From the NCBI GenBank assembly GCA_025618425.1, contig CM046835.1, forward strand, positions 21,574,393 through 21,638,392: DNA of 64,000 bases. Direction: 5' to 3'. The notes beneath the pieces are model-generated. The model made no database searches. It saw nothing but the letters and a program-made list of their open reading frames with translations, and was not told the origin of the DNA. Made by a program: the position numbers and the translations under genes. How positions within the stretch are numbered: position 1 is the stretch's first letter; every line of letters starts with the position of its first letter. This DNA comes from Heliocidaris tuberculata. Lineage: Eukaryota > Echinodermata > Echinoidea > Camarodonta > Echinometridae. Below, in pieces: positions 33,585 through 47,000 of this stretch.

Positions 33585-33732
33585 GGGCCCCGTTTCATAA
33601 AAGTTGTTATCAATAACAAGTTACAATTATTGTTATAAGCTACTGAAAATGTTGAATCTGATTGGCTGAGAGCGATTTTGTCATAGAAATGGGGCAGTTG
33701 CTATTGATAATAAGTTTTATGAAACGGGGCAC
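33585..33732. mobile_element. foldback MITE with GGGCCCCGTTTCATAAAA ends (148 bp)
   Basis: GGGCCCCGTTTCATAAAAGT on the left is mirrored by TTTTATGAAACGGGGCAC on the right. Inner words TTATCAATAACAAG and TTGATAATAAG also pair. Relatives are at 2098 and 42749. Confidence 0.85.
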
Positions 33733-36309
33733 TAAGTTATGGAAATTGTAGATTACGACAAGTTCTGCACTACTGAAATCAACAGCCAATTAACAAGCAT
33801 GAAAAACACTGGCAAATTCATCTAGACTTACTGTTGATAATGATCTTGCTTGCAATTTTTACAATTTATCTTTCTCATGTTCTAGTCAACATTCTTAAAA
33901 TAGATTTGTGTCAAGTAAGAAGATATTATAGCAATCTACGTCTGGGACGGACCTTGATTTGTACACCCCCAGTCACATGTGATACCTTGCTTTGCAGATT
34001 CCAAAGTAGGCTATTACATGTATGTACAGTATTGAATGCAGAAATGTAAATGAAATGTTTTCTTGTAATATTTGAAAATGCTATTTTTAGCAATATTGGA
34101 AAAATTCTTTTTTGCCTTTGAAATACGCGACTATTGAAATAAATATTTTCCTTTCTAACCATTAATACTTTGTTTCAAGGATACATGTATTGTGTACAAG
34201 TGGGAAAAAAGAAGATATCTTGTAGAAATGGAGGTAGGACTGTAATAGTTGTGAGATAGATAGATAGAGAGAGAGAGAGGGGGAGGGAGAGGGAGAGAGA
34301 AAGGGGAGAAAGAGAGAGAGGGGTAAGAGAGAGGGAGAGATAAAACGAAGGCTAGGGCCGTCATTGAAGGTTGTGAAGCAGATATTACCAAATAACGATG
34401 CTAGACAGAATAACGAGAGTCATTTGCGAGAGCACAATTCATTATTGGTAGTGTTTAAAAGGCAAAGGGCCACTTCTTCTTGTAGTATTACATAAGATAA
34501 GTGAAAAGTAAAGTATCAGCCAAAATATAGTTGAAAGTTAGTCTGAGTCAGAATAAACAATGAACGGATGAGTATGAAGCAAATGCCGATAAGGCCGACA
34601 TACTAATTTCCACACCAGTCATCATGTACAATAAATGAAGCTTTCACTAAAAAATAAAGAATGCAATACAAATTAAAGAATTAGAAACACAGTGAAATCT
34701 ACCAATTTATTATTTTTTTTTATACTCTAAACGTGATATAACAATACATTTATTCTCTGTTAATTCGTACCTGAGAGAGACAGACAGACAGACGTCATAT
34801 AACAAACACCGAAAATATAGACTCTTGTTCGACTTACAGAATATTCTCTTTTTCTGATATAAATATAATATCTAATATGTCTTTGACCTGAACGTGGTGT
34901 ATCCCAGCTGGCCATACACGCTCCAAGATTCATAAACTTGTTAATCATAGTGGTTTGCCTCTTGTTTGCATCAGTATACAATTTCTAAAGTTCAAGGAAA
35001 TGGATCGAAGTTGGGACAAGTTCCCGAAAAGCTACGACCCCGAGAGTCTCTTATCCAGGACAAGAATCCCAAAGACAGTCGTCAATCTAGGACAACTATT
35101 CTGGACATCTACATTCTGAAAAATCACTCATCAATAACTACCCTGGAGAGTTACTATCCAGACAGACACCCATCTGAGACAAATATCCCAAGACAGCTAT
35201 CCGTCATCCATCCAGAACCGTTAACCTGTCCATGGACAGCAAGTACCTAGATGGAAACCCATCTCGGACAACTATCCCCATACAATTACAACCCTGACCA
35301 TCATCCATCAAGAACAACTATTTCCGGGAAGATGTTACCCAGATAGAAACTCATCAAGGACAACTATCCCAGGACAGCTATTACCCCGAAATGCACCCAT
35401 CGAGATCAGCATTGGGATACGAGTGCAATGAAGAAATTTGCTTGAAAGAAGCATGCAAACAACGCACAGTTTTTTGAGGCAGTGCTACTATGGTCTTAAT
35501 TTGGCTAGCTGAATCATGCAGTGTGTACGGTCGCCCTACATACCAATATGAAATACTATTATGGCACGGGGACTGTATAGGTGAGAGACAACGGGTATCC
35601 ATCTCAGTGACTTATAGACAATCACTGAGGTTTGAAATAATCCATGGTTTGAAATCCCAGGTGTAACTATGGAAGACCACCTCTCTTAAAACAAGTTTTC
35701 AAATAAAATAACACTCCATCACCTGGTTTGATGATTAAAAGAAAACCACCATGTCATATTTGAGGGCAATGGCATATGTCAGACAGACCGAGATTCAAAC
35801 CCCTGTGGTCCACTTATATGCCATGTTTTAGTTATATTTAGGAATCCATTGGCAAGCAGTTACCTTTTGCGAAAACACTCGCAGAATCCAATCTTCACTT
35901 CACTATGCTTGCAAAAGTAAAGACTAATTTCTCTACACAATTCGTCTACATCAGTGACCAATACACAACAGTGAAGACGTTTTCAACTTCGAGTGAAAAA
36001 AAAAAATCACATTCCTTTTTGAATAAACGAAAACTTTTCGTCAACAACCAGTAGTAGGTTTGATATTAGTTTCAGACCCCCCCCCCCCTCCCCTCCAATC
36101 GGAAACTTCACAGAATGGAGATTTGAACAGTGTAAGATTACTTTAGGATATATATATATATATACATATACATGTATATTATCTGATTTCATTCCTGGAT
36201 GTAGACCAACAAGAAAGGTGTGGTTTAGCCACTCTAATACAACAGTCGCACCAAAAAGACGCCAGACCGACAACAGACCGAACAAAAAATTGCATTGCAA
36301 CTAATGGCC
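33733..36309. other. intergenic; purine tract and minisatellite-like block
   Basis: GA-rich tract at 34257-34340. Block 35030-35420 repeats CATC..GACAACTATCCC.AGACAG.TA-like words about ten times with much decay. A (TA)n tract is at 36150-36165. No gene seen. Confidence 0.5.
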
Positions 36310-36462
36310 AAGAATCGGTCGGTTTGGAGTCGGTGTGGGGTTGGTTTGGAGTCGGTGTGGGGTCGGTTTGGAGTCGGTGTGGGGTCGGTTTGGAGTCGGT
36401 GTGGGGTTGGTTTGGAGTCGGTGTGGGGTCGGTTTGGAGTCGGTGTGGGGTCGGTTTGGCGG
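36310..36462. repeat. 22-bp minisatellite TCGGTTTGGAGTCGGTGTGGGG
   Basis: Six to seven nearly perfect 22-base units with only a C/T change at the second position. The repeated VGLESVWGRFGVG peptide in one frame is a consequence of the array. Confidence 0.92.
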
Positions 36463-37604
36463 TGTGACTGTGGTATTACCCTAGCTGGTTACTGTGCGAT
36501 ACATTGGGTATGACTACACAGTTAATGAGAAGGTGATAAGATACACTTCGGTGGGTATACTGTATTCTCCGCTCAAATTAAGGGGCGTCGCTAGAATATT
36601 TTGAATGGATGGGGGGAGGGGGTGGGGGTGTCGGACAAAATCGACCAACCAAAAGGAATGTCCTCATAATCACTTATTTCCTGACAGGTTTGTCCGAGGT
36701 ACGGGAGGGATGGGGGGGGGGGGGCTATCAAAATTCCTATTTGCCGACTAAAGTTGAATATTTAAAATAAAAGCCATCTATAAATAAATAGAGTGTGGCC
36801 AATCTGGATTCAGTAGGTAGCAATATATCCCCATGTTACTTTGTTAGGCAAGGGAATACATGTACTTGTACACACCATGTTGTGGCCGACTGAAACCGAG
36901 TGGGCGAAAATCTGTGTATGAACGGCTCGGCTTTAAAGTTTGCCTACATCCTTCTAGCGACAACCCTGCTCAATATTACATAAGCCTACTTGCAGAGCTT
37001 TTTCAGCATTGGACAGTAAGGAACATAATTTTAAACTTTGAGATTCACACCTTTAGGCAAGTTGTGTGCCACTACAAGAAAATGTTAACTGACATAACAA
37101 CAGCCTTAATATTTAAACAATGATGTACAGTATAATGTATATAAAAAGGTTTAAATTTCGAAAGAATGTGCTAGCATGGAAAATAGGAAAATTAGGATAT
37201 TTCGTAAAGTTTTACGACGAATCGTAAGCTATGCACCAAAGGTCACAGTTGAGCAAATAACGTTGAACAAGAGCAAATGGAAATGACTTATGACAGAAAC
37301 AATGGAATACTGGTGAACTGTAGCAACTTTTTAAAAGGATAAGACGGTTGAAGAAAACAGCATAATATATTTTTCTTTCAAACAAACTTTTAAATTATTT
37401 TTTTTACTAGGATCGTCTGCCCTTTTCTCTCTCTTTCTCCTAGACAGGAAGACACTTGGTTTAATTCAATCAATCAGTAAATCAATCAATCAAATAGATT
37501 CAGCGTTGCTATCAAGTGTTTACCCGTCCAAAACATAGCATAATGTAAATGCAGTATCGTTACAAAGACACAAATTGTCCTTCCCTATGCTTCCCTGTTT
37601 TACG
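36463..37604. other. intergenic; transposon-end fragment
   Basis: AGGGGCGTCGCTAGAATATT near 36584 resembles the left end of the putative element at 22664; a right end was not identified. Poly-G at 36712-36723. An 87-residue open frame at 36860-37123 shows no recognisable domain. Confidence 0.35.
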
Positions 37605-37911
37605 AAGTGGCGGATCGAGGAATATTTTATCAGGGGGACAGGGGCAAAGTATGTCCATTTATTTGTCTCGCCAGCTCTCACAGACTTATTCGGGGGAAGG
37701 TAGGGGGTTGAAATCAACAAACTTTCCCGACTACATTATTTCTTTAAACCTCAAACTAGTTACCGGTAAGTAGGGGGCACCACATATAACAACTATAGGT
37801 GTAAAAATTCGAAGAGCAAAAAAACTATCAAAGAGTTGTATATTTTTACCGGATGCACGGGAGGGGGGGGGGGGGGGGGAGTTTTCCATGTGCCCCCGAC
37901 ATCCGCCACTG
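37605..37911. mobile_element. hAT-like MITE, decayed (307 bp)
   Basis: AGTGGCGGATCGAGG on the left and ACATCCGCCACTG on the right are inverted ends like those at 52701-53011. A poly-G run lies at 37863-37879. Flanking 8-mers do not match, so the target duplication is lost or the ends are misplaced. Confidence 0.5.
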
Positions 37912-40657
37912 TTAAAGGCATTTTCTTTCATTCTTCATACATCCAGACGCCTAAATCTGATAGCTTTTCTCATCTTAAAACAAGCAAAAATTGGTGTTTT
38001 TCTGCTAGTAGGCCTATCGCTGTATTTTAATTAAAAAACGATCACAATTTCTCAAAAGCTAACAATGGGCATGTTATGGTTCCAACCTTCGGGAACTATA
38101 GGGAGCCAAGTTTGAAGTCTTTTTTGTTTAAAACTCATTATTTGCTCCCTAGAAATCGAGCATATCATAATTTCTAATATACAAAACTGTAAAACAAGTC
38201 AACACAAACATGAACAAAATTACATGGCACTAATACAGTGATGAAAACGACACACGCATTCATGTACATGTTTATAAATATTCTATAGAAAAATAATGAA
38301 ATCATGAAGCTACAGTGCTTAAACACTCAAATGCTTACTAATATAATCATAAATCTAGAGCTAATTTAACTACAGCAAAGGAAACAAACTAAAGGATTTA
38401 TCGTCTAAAGATAAACTTGTCAAAACAAAATCATTACACGTATAGCTTTATTAACATTGAAGTTCCTATCGTCGAATTGAGCTAGTTGATCGAATATTAA
38501 AAATATAATCATCAGACACAAAAAATAGATCACATTTTTTTTTACTTATCTAATACAAAATGTAAAGTTTGTCATATCTTTAGTTCTAAGTTACCGCTTG
38601 TGTTTTCGAGGGACAAAATGACTGGCAATACTTAAATGGTGTTGTCTAATATCCCCTTTTAGTTTAGAACTAAATTAACAGGGGAGAATGAGAGAAAACC
38701 CCGTTCTTTGTATTTTTGAAGGTAAAGGTGATGATGTCAATGATTTTACAGAATCCAGAAAGGAGTCTTGAAAATTTGCTCAAGCTCAAAGAAGCGTAAA
38801 TAGACTTTTTTCGTAATTCATTCAAATCTAATGGTTACTATTTGTCAAACGCCTAGTAATGAACTATTACAACCACCTGTTATACAAGTTATTGTATTTC
38901 AATGGTTAGAATGTAGATTGCATATATTGAGTTTTGCTAGGTTGGGCAAGCCGAAATATTCGTCCAACCTAACAACGCCTAATACATGCAATTCACATTC
39001 TGACTTTTGAAAAATAATAGCTTTTCACAGATGAATGTAATAGTTTGTCACACGTAAACGTGCATAAATTTGAATACATTACGAAAATGGCCTATTAGAT
39101 ACCAATAAAAACTCTCTTAACTTCGTACATGAGATAAACAATTTCGATTTTAGATGTTGAATCGACCTGTTTACTAATGTATTCAAATATAAGGATGTTT
39201 CATAAATGAACTCTTGATGACAAGCTATTAAATTCACCTGTTTTATGCACGATAGTACATTAGATGTTGCTATGTTGGAAAATCCTCTGGTATTATTACG
39301 TGTTGAAAAAACAACTTTTGTCCATAAAGTATGCATGAAATCTGAATACACTTTAGAAGTACAGAGGTTCATACACATTCTGTAGAGATTGTTCAACGTT
39401 TACATAATGCTTAATAAGCACATCGTAACTAACAAGATCACTGCCATCTCGACTTTCTACCAATCAGAATCGCGTACATGTATGGGATTTGAAGTTGCAC
39501 TCTGTCAATAAAATTAATTACCACATTTTACGCATCCTGCATGCCAGTCGCTCTCTGTATGGTTGCAGCTAACATCCCTTAATGAAGCAGCAGAAAGATT
39601 TCCACTTCCTTATGCCCGGCATATCTGAATCCATATCCATTCTTTGATGGCATACAGACACATCAAGGGAAATACGTTGGGCAAGGTGGGCATAATAATT
39701 GAATAAGCCTATCAGTAAGGTCCAGCTCACACGAGGTGTCCTTTCGATTGCGTCATTACGTTACCTGCGCTCATCAAGCCTACGAAGGCAATTAATGCTT
39801 GCCCCAGTTCAAATCAATGTTTGAAATGGTCATTTTGCATATACTGTGTGATGTCGAAAGTCGCTGGCAAAATCCTACGTCAGCAAATAAATGACAACTC
39901 GCACAGTGCGAGGCGTCGTTTTGAGTGTTATGACCTCCGCTAATATTTAATCCAGCCTGCGAAGGCAATATCCCATCCCCCGGTAATTAAAGTAGTATCT
40001 TCACTATTCATTTAGCAGACAAATTTTGTAAGATATCACTTTCAAATGGCGGGTCAAAGTGACCGCACCATTCGCTCATATGACGCCTCGGGTGCAACGG
40101 GCATTTTTTTCTGCAGCTACTCTTTTCTGCAGAAACAGATTAACCAGCAAATGCTTGAATGACATTGCTAAACTTCAGCTGCAGTCTTTGATATTCATAA
40201 AGAACCCGATAATGCGGGAGTAAAAATGGATAAAAGTATAATCCTGCTAAAATTCCGATTACAATTACATAAAAAGTTTTACGAGAAAGCACCCGTATGG
40301 GGACTGAAATTCTCAATAGTTACATAAAAGGAGAAGTTTTTTATCAGAAGAGTAGAAATGATTATTTTCATTGGTTTGTCCGTTGACGATGGGTAGAGCA
40401 GAATCCGGAGCAGACTCGGAGGAGATAGCCCGTTGGTCAGCAACAATCGGAAAAATGCGCAACGTTACTCCAGTCGGCAATGATCTGCGTGGTATGTGAA
40501 CTCTATCTAGAAAAATAGGGCATTCCCATTCTTATCCGGTAAAAAATGTTCTATTCTGAGATGAAACGGATTGGTCCCTAAAATTCTTTTTTTTTTCTTT
40601 TGTGCTAACTGGAAATAGATAAAGAATACATGCTTGTATAGACGGTTTCATTTACTA
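37912..40657. other. intergenic; 3' flank of the transporter gene
   Basis: AT-rich. Contains the hairpin at 38909-39000 and, near 39145-39190, words (ACCTGTTTACTAATGTATTC) shared with the foldback family at 55992-57924. No gene recognised and no obvious minus-strand poly(A) signal close to 40658. Confidence 0.45.
38909..39000. repeat. 92-bp imperfect hairpin
   Basis: The left arm (GAATGTAGATTGCATATATT, then TTGCTAGGTTGGGC) pairs with the right arm (TCCAACCTAACAACG, then AATACATGCAATTCACATTC). By hand about 31 of 39 positions match, around a 14-base loop. It could be a tiny foldback element or a transcribed hairpin. Confidence 0.65.
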
Positions 40658-41076
40658 CTACCTAGAGTCATCTTCCCGCTCTAAAACTTGTTTATAAGAC
40701 TGAATTCCGTCTAGTGGAACGACTTCCTCTTGCTGCAAGGCTAGGTCCCGTGAAACCCGTGAGGGGCTAGCTTCGTGAACCGGTATCGCGCTTCCTGACG
40801 CTGTAGATCCCGCAGCGGCGACCGCTTCGTTGGCCTCGTCCGTGGCGTTACCGTCGCCAGTAGTGGCCGGACGGTAGAAGTAGAGGGCGAGGCTAAAGAG
40901 TGAAACCGCTGCGACTTTCATGATGAGACCTAGACCGAACATCCGCCATGACAGGTTCTCGTCGTTGTAGATCCAACAGGCGCCCTCCGTGTTACCTTCA
41001 CTGCTACAGGTCTGCTGCCACTGAAGACAGGCTCCGTCCATCATGACACCGACCAGGATAGGACCTGGTGTAGCAC
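40658..41076 (-). CDS. SLCO4A1-like: OATP exon J, C-terminus
   Basis: Encodes GATPGPILVGVMMDGACLQW, a Cys-containing loop, the last span LIMKVAAVSLFSLALYFYRP, and a 70-residue polar tail ending EREDDSR and TAG. Confidence 0.93.
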
Positions 41077-44000
41077 CTGTGTAGTTGAGGGATGTAGGGA
41101 TATGACTATTAATACCTACGGTATATTCAAAGGATTGTATTTCTCTATTATCCTAACACTGCTATATATAGTCTTATAAATAGAATCATATATATGTTCG
41201 AATCAAATTGTTAGTAAATAGGCCCTATAAGCATTATCAACCCTGTTAGAATATAATATTTTTGGGGGTAAAAAAAACAAAAAACAATTTGCTTACATCG
41301 ACAACTGTTTATTAGGCCGTACAACTCGAAACAAACGTAATAATCTTTCAGTTGAGTACCTTCAAATCTTTCTCATAAACAATGCAAAATAGTTTTTACA
41401 TTAACAGTGTGCAGAACGATGGCTATTTACATGACATGGCAATATGACAATGCAGAGAAAGGATAACTTTACCTAATAATTTGTTCAAAATAGAGTTGAC
41501 TCCAAGAGCCATTGGTCTCTGTGAATCTGGAACACATCTAAAAGAAGAAAGATTGAAATAAATAGTTGGTACGGTGAGTTTTCATGATTTTCCCCTCACA
41601 TTATTTTGAAAAAGCCATAAGGCATTAGCTCATGACGGATTACTTTCTTGTTAGTCTACATTTATTCACGAATTCCAATATCGTTCTCTTGGCATAGTGT
41701 TCAACACTTTTCACAATTCAGACAATATCTAGGTAAATATATCAGACGAAAATTTGCCAAATACTGTTTGGAACTTGGTTTGTAGCATGATTTTGTATCT
41801 CCATGCTTGTAGTGACAAAGAAACAAAATGGAAGATGAATGAAAACCCAACATAATAACAACAGGTACCTTATTAACCCCTTCTGTACCATGGGTGCCAA
41901 ATCCCACCTAAGAATATAACTGTTTTACAATTCGTTTGGAGTAAGCAGGGCAGTTTATTATGTGTTTTATTCATGACACAAATATGGGTAAATGCATCAT
42001 AAGCTGAATTCGTGAAGGATATAATCGTGCCTAATTTTCAAATGAAAAAAAAATGAATATGTTCCTCTTTCAAATATTCAATTTATGATAATTGTTTGAA
42101 AGCCTGTTGGAAGAAGGGGTTTTTCAAGATTCAAGATTCGAGATTCATTTAATAAAGTTTTCGATACCAATTCATAAATCATATAAAGTGTTTACATTAT
42201 GATTTATGGGGTTAAACCGTTATGGGGTTAAACGGTGTTAAACCGTTGAGAAAAGAAAACATATCCTTTATGCATTAATATCACAATATAGCGTAAGGAT
42301 CCTGAATATGACCCTCACCCTTTTTTTTTTTTATATGAAAAGCTCATATAATTATATAAAACGAGGGGGAAAAAAATCATTGAACATGTCACCTGAGGAG
42401 TGTATTGACGAGCGCCACTCCCGGTAGAAAATGGAAGAAAAGGAGGAAAGCAGCACCAACGACGAAGATGGGAAGAAGGAAACAGTCCGATTCACATTGG
42501 CCGTGTTGGACTTGGATGGATGCAGTCAGGTTCGCCGAGATGAAATTACGCAGGCATTCACAGTCACCATACGTCTGAACGCGAAACAAATAATATGGTG
42601 GATTTAACGGGGAAAAAAGAGATTTTTCTTCTCGTTGAAAAGCTAATAACAGTTTTCTGGGTCTGGTCTCAATAGTTGAAAATACATGCTTACAAAATGC
42701 TGATTATCGTTTCTAATGATTGTCAAGTTACAAGGCAATGACAGAACAGGGCCCTCTTATAAAAAGTTACGATTAAACGCAACTAAAAAAAATTTAACGC
42801 AAGTCCCAAATACGCGATCCTGATTGGTTGAAAATCAAGTTGCGTTTAATATTTTGAGTTGCGTTTAATCGCAACTTTTTATGCAAGAGGGCCCAGATAC
42901 GCGCAATATCATTACGTGCATGCGTTGCTTCAGATGCCTAAAATTTAGGTGTGTTTTCATCTAAAAGTTTGGTAGAAGAAGTATTGGTGAATGTATTGGT
43001 GCATCAATGAATTATGTTAGGCCGGTAACTAGGAGAGGTGCGAGGGTGCTAGCGCACCCCCCCCCCCCTCCCCCCTATAGAGGTCCGCTTGACAGAAAAA
43101 AAAAAAACAACTTTTTGGTCACTGTACCTGAAATGCAACTAAAACTTGATTTTCAGATAGAAAAATGTCAAGGTTTCCCCTACACACGGAGGGGGAATAC
43201 CCACCTCCTAGACCTTCCTAGCCCGCTCGGGCGCTCAGCGCCCTCCATAAGGTCCACCTCATGTAATGTCTGCACCCCAAAGTAAAATTCTAGTTACGGG
43301 CCTGTAATTGACTGATGGATTAGGTCTAATTGATATCTGATAGGTTCATTTCTTATTTTCTATGATAAGATAAGCCATGAGGGTTTGAAATGTCGCAGAA
43401 CGGACGAGTGGATAGATTTCGCTAAAGTTTAGTATCATCTTGCAAAAGACTGGGTGTTAACCATAATTTAAAAGAAAAAAAAAACAACGCGTGGTAGGAT
43501 TTTTTTTTTTTAATCCTCGGTTAACATACAACCTCGTACTTTGTAAATATCAAGCAATATGAATGAAAAAGGAAGCTAAAAGTCTAGCTTGTTTGACGGG
43601 AATGTGGGCAGGGACTAAGAGTGTTACATCACGGGGCCAAATTTCTTTGGCAAAAAGTCCACTTAAGATATTATACGTACGTTATGAGAGAACTTTTATC
43701 CACGGTTTATGGGGAGGTGTCGTGGTATTTGACTCATAATCAAAGAGTTAAGGGTTTGAATCCCAGGCCGGCACTAACGCCATTTGGCAAGACATTAATC
43801 CACATTTGCCAATCTCCACCCAAGTAATACCCGCTACATATTTGGAAGCTGAACAATGATCGGGGTAATGATGTTGGAGCGCCAGGAGCGTCACAATGAC
43901 GGACATGAGCGCTATACAAGAAGACACCATTATTATCATTATTATCATCATTATTATAATTATAATTACTATTATTATTATTATCATTATTATCATTATT

Positions 44001-47000
44001 ATCATTATTATTATTATTATCATCATCATCATTATTATTATTATCATTATATTATCATTATTATTATTATTATTATATTATCATTATTATTACTATATTA
44101 TCATTATCATTATTATTATTACTTTATCATTATTATTATTATCATCATCATCATCATCATCATCATCATTATTATTATTAATATTATTATTATTATTATT
44201 ATTATTATTATGAATCCATCACCACCACCACCACATCCAACAAGAGGCTATACAACCCTATCCCCTAAAAATGTCACTGATAGTTAATGTAAGAATATCT
44301 CATTAGACTCATATTTTGCCAATAAGTACACAGGAAAGAGATACTTGCTTCTTTTTTCCCCCTTCAAAGGTAAATCAATTATCGCGAAATACAAAAATGT
44401 TATACACCTTCCAATATCACTTTTATCACTCTAGGGCTATTCGGACTCCCCGCGCTGTGCGGATGATGAAATTAATAAGCAAATCGCACATGGAGCCATA
44501 TAATGACTTGACCAGCTTCATACTCCTTGGTCAGGGATACAATGTAGGATAATATCCTGCTATACTCCCCAAGGGCATTCAGGAAAGGTCATCGGAGAAC
44601 TTTCAATTCATCACTCTTCGTTTTTAATTCATCACCGGCGAGGTTGTAACGGTGGCATGTTAAGGATTGTTGTGATGAGGAGGGAATGATGAATGAAGGG
44701 GAGGGAGAAGGATGATGGGAGGTGATGGGGGAGGAGAGTAGGATGGGGGGGGGGGGGGGGGGGGGGGGGGGGCAAGGATCATTTGCAATTTGAGTGTATA
44801 CAACAGAGTGTTGGAGGCTTGTAGTGTGCGTTTTGATTGGATAATAAGGCTTAATTTTCGCAGTGCCTTTGAAATGAAGAACAATGAAGAATTGGGTTAA
44901 AGTGGAGTCCCAATGCAAAATAATTAATTTAGATGAAGAAATAAGATGTGCGTGAGGAAGGTATGGCCTCCAAAGCATAAAAAAAGAGCGAGATTTTCGG
45001 AGATATACCTCTGGCTATGTTTTAAGTGGATTACGGAATTACTTCATTTTCTGAATTGGTCACTGACCTAGAGTGCAAGCGTGTTCTCTGGGCATGCATG
45101 GGCATTATTTTGTTCATGAGCATGTAGTGAACAAGGGCAATAACGTTCGATATTAGCCTACACTGTCGTCACGGGAATGCTGTATTTTTACTGTACAGGT
45201 GTGTTCTTATTGAAAAGGTTGTGCGATGATTAACCAGTCATTTACAGCTACGATGTAGGATCGGCAGCCTCATGCAAGTGATCTTTTTATAACTGTGTGT
45301 GTGTCTCTCTCCTATCCTCCCAACCTCTCATCCAGCTCTTTCCCTCATCTTTGTGTCTTTGACCACATTAGCTCCCTCAGCCTCATGATTTAATCTCTCT
45401 TCTCGATCCCTCTCCCTGGCCTTAATACCCTTTTCTTGTTCTTGTCCTAACACAACATCAAGAGTTCTCTTCCATTCTTTTCCTCCGTCTCTCCCCCCCC
45501 CCCCCTCTCTCTTTCTCTCTTTCTCTCTCTATTTCGCTATTCCTCTCATTCTTCTCTATCTCTCTCTTTCTCCTCTCACATTAGATTTTCATCCTATAAC
45601 ATGCATTCTGATCCTATTTTCATTCGGAGGTATGTAGGTATGTGGGCGAAGTTAATTATTCATACAGGGCGAGTGTCTCGCGACCGTTATGAAGCCATCA
45701 TGCACAACCATTACAACTACGACCACGAGAGAAAATGGCCTGTTACCACTAATCACATCCATAATGAGAAAATTTCCATTTCTGGTCAGGTCGGTTAAGT
45801 ATGAAATGACACGGAACATTGTTAAAGTGCACGTCCATGCCAAATTTTATTTTTCTCCATGTGGGATAGTTAGCCTCTCTGATCGATCAGTAATAGTTGT
45901 CCATACGGTTTAAAATCTCACGCCATTTTTTGCCATGCTGTGATATCCCATTTAGTATGGACAGCAAGATGTCATCTCAATTTGTTGTACATAATGGTGT
46001 GACGTCTCACGTCACATTTCTTGCCATGCCCCTTTATTTCACATAGTATCATGTATGGTCAGCACGAAGTCATCTCAGTTTGCTGTCCATACGATGTAAG
46101 TTTTCACGATGCTTTCCTTATCAGGACAAGATATGTCACATTGTACAGACAGAAAAATATCAAAACAATGTGAAACAGCAAAACGCAATCGTCAATGGTT
46201 AATCGAATAGGGGGAAGGGGGTAAAATCTGGTATAGACGTAGCATGGGATAACTATTGTAATCATGCATGGTTTGCTTATTGCATTCGATAAACTGAAAT
46301 AACTTCCTAATAGAAAAAAAAAAATATTTAAACATTATAATTTAAAGGACTTATTAAGCATTTTGGAAAGTCCTTCCCTGTAGCCGGAAGCCCGTACATC
46401 AGTGACTTACAGTACCTTTAATACAGTACCTTTAATACACTACTAAAAGTACGGTCTTAAAAGTACTGATTTGTAAAATAATTTCATTCTTATTGACTAT
46501 GATTCAATAACCTCAACTTTAACCAGAACTTGATGAGAATGAGTTTGATGACTATGAAGGATGAATGACGTAACATACCCCGTTTCCATAATCCGTTTTA
46601 CATCCGGCATAGCACGGGTCGAAATACTCTGCAATGCCCCCTTCAACGCATACAGGGTTGTACTGTTCCGTGTTACAGTGACAGCCCAAGTTACAGTCAT
46701 CTTCCAGACGTTTGTCTTCGTGATATTCCATAAGGCTGCCAAGGAAAGAATTGCAAAAACGGCAGATTAGAATTTGGCCTTTTAAGTTTTTCAGTCAGTG
46801 ATGATGAGATATTGCCTAGAATATCTTCAGATTTTTTTCTACATCTTCTGCGATATTTCTACCATTCCAAAATGATCATTCTGTCTCCTTTCCTTTTCAT
46901 GTTATCATATTCCTTATTTCCTTCTCCACACTATCGTCATCATCATCATCCAATTTTATTCATCATTAGTATCATTATCATCATTCATACCACCATCATC

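Noticed and set aside
43711..43780. Second possible tRNA gene
   Set aside because: Same reasoning: it is the head of a SINE with an ATT tail.
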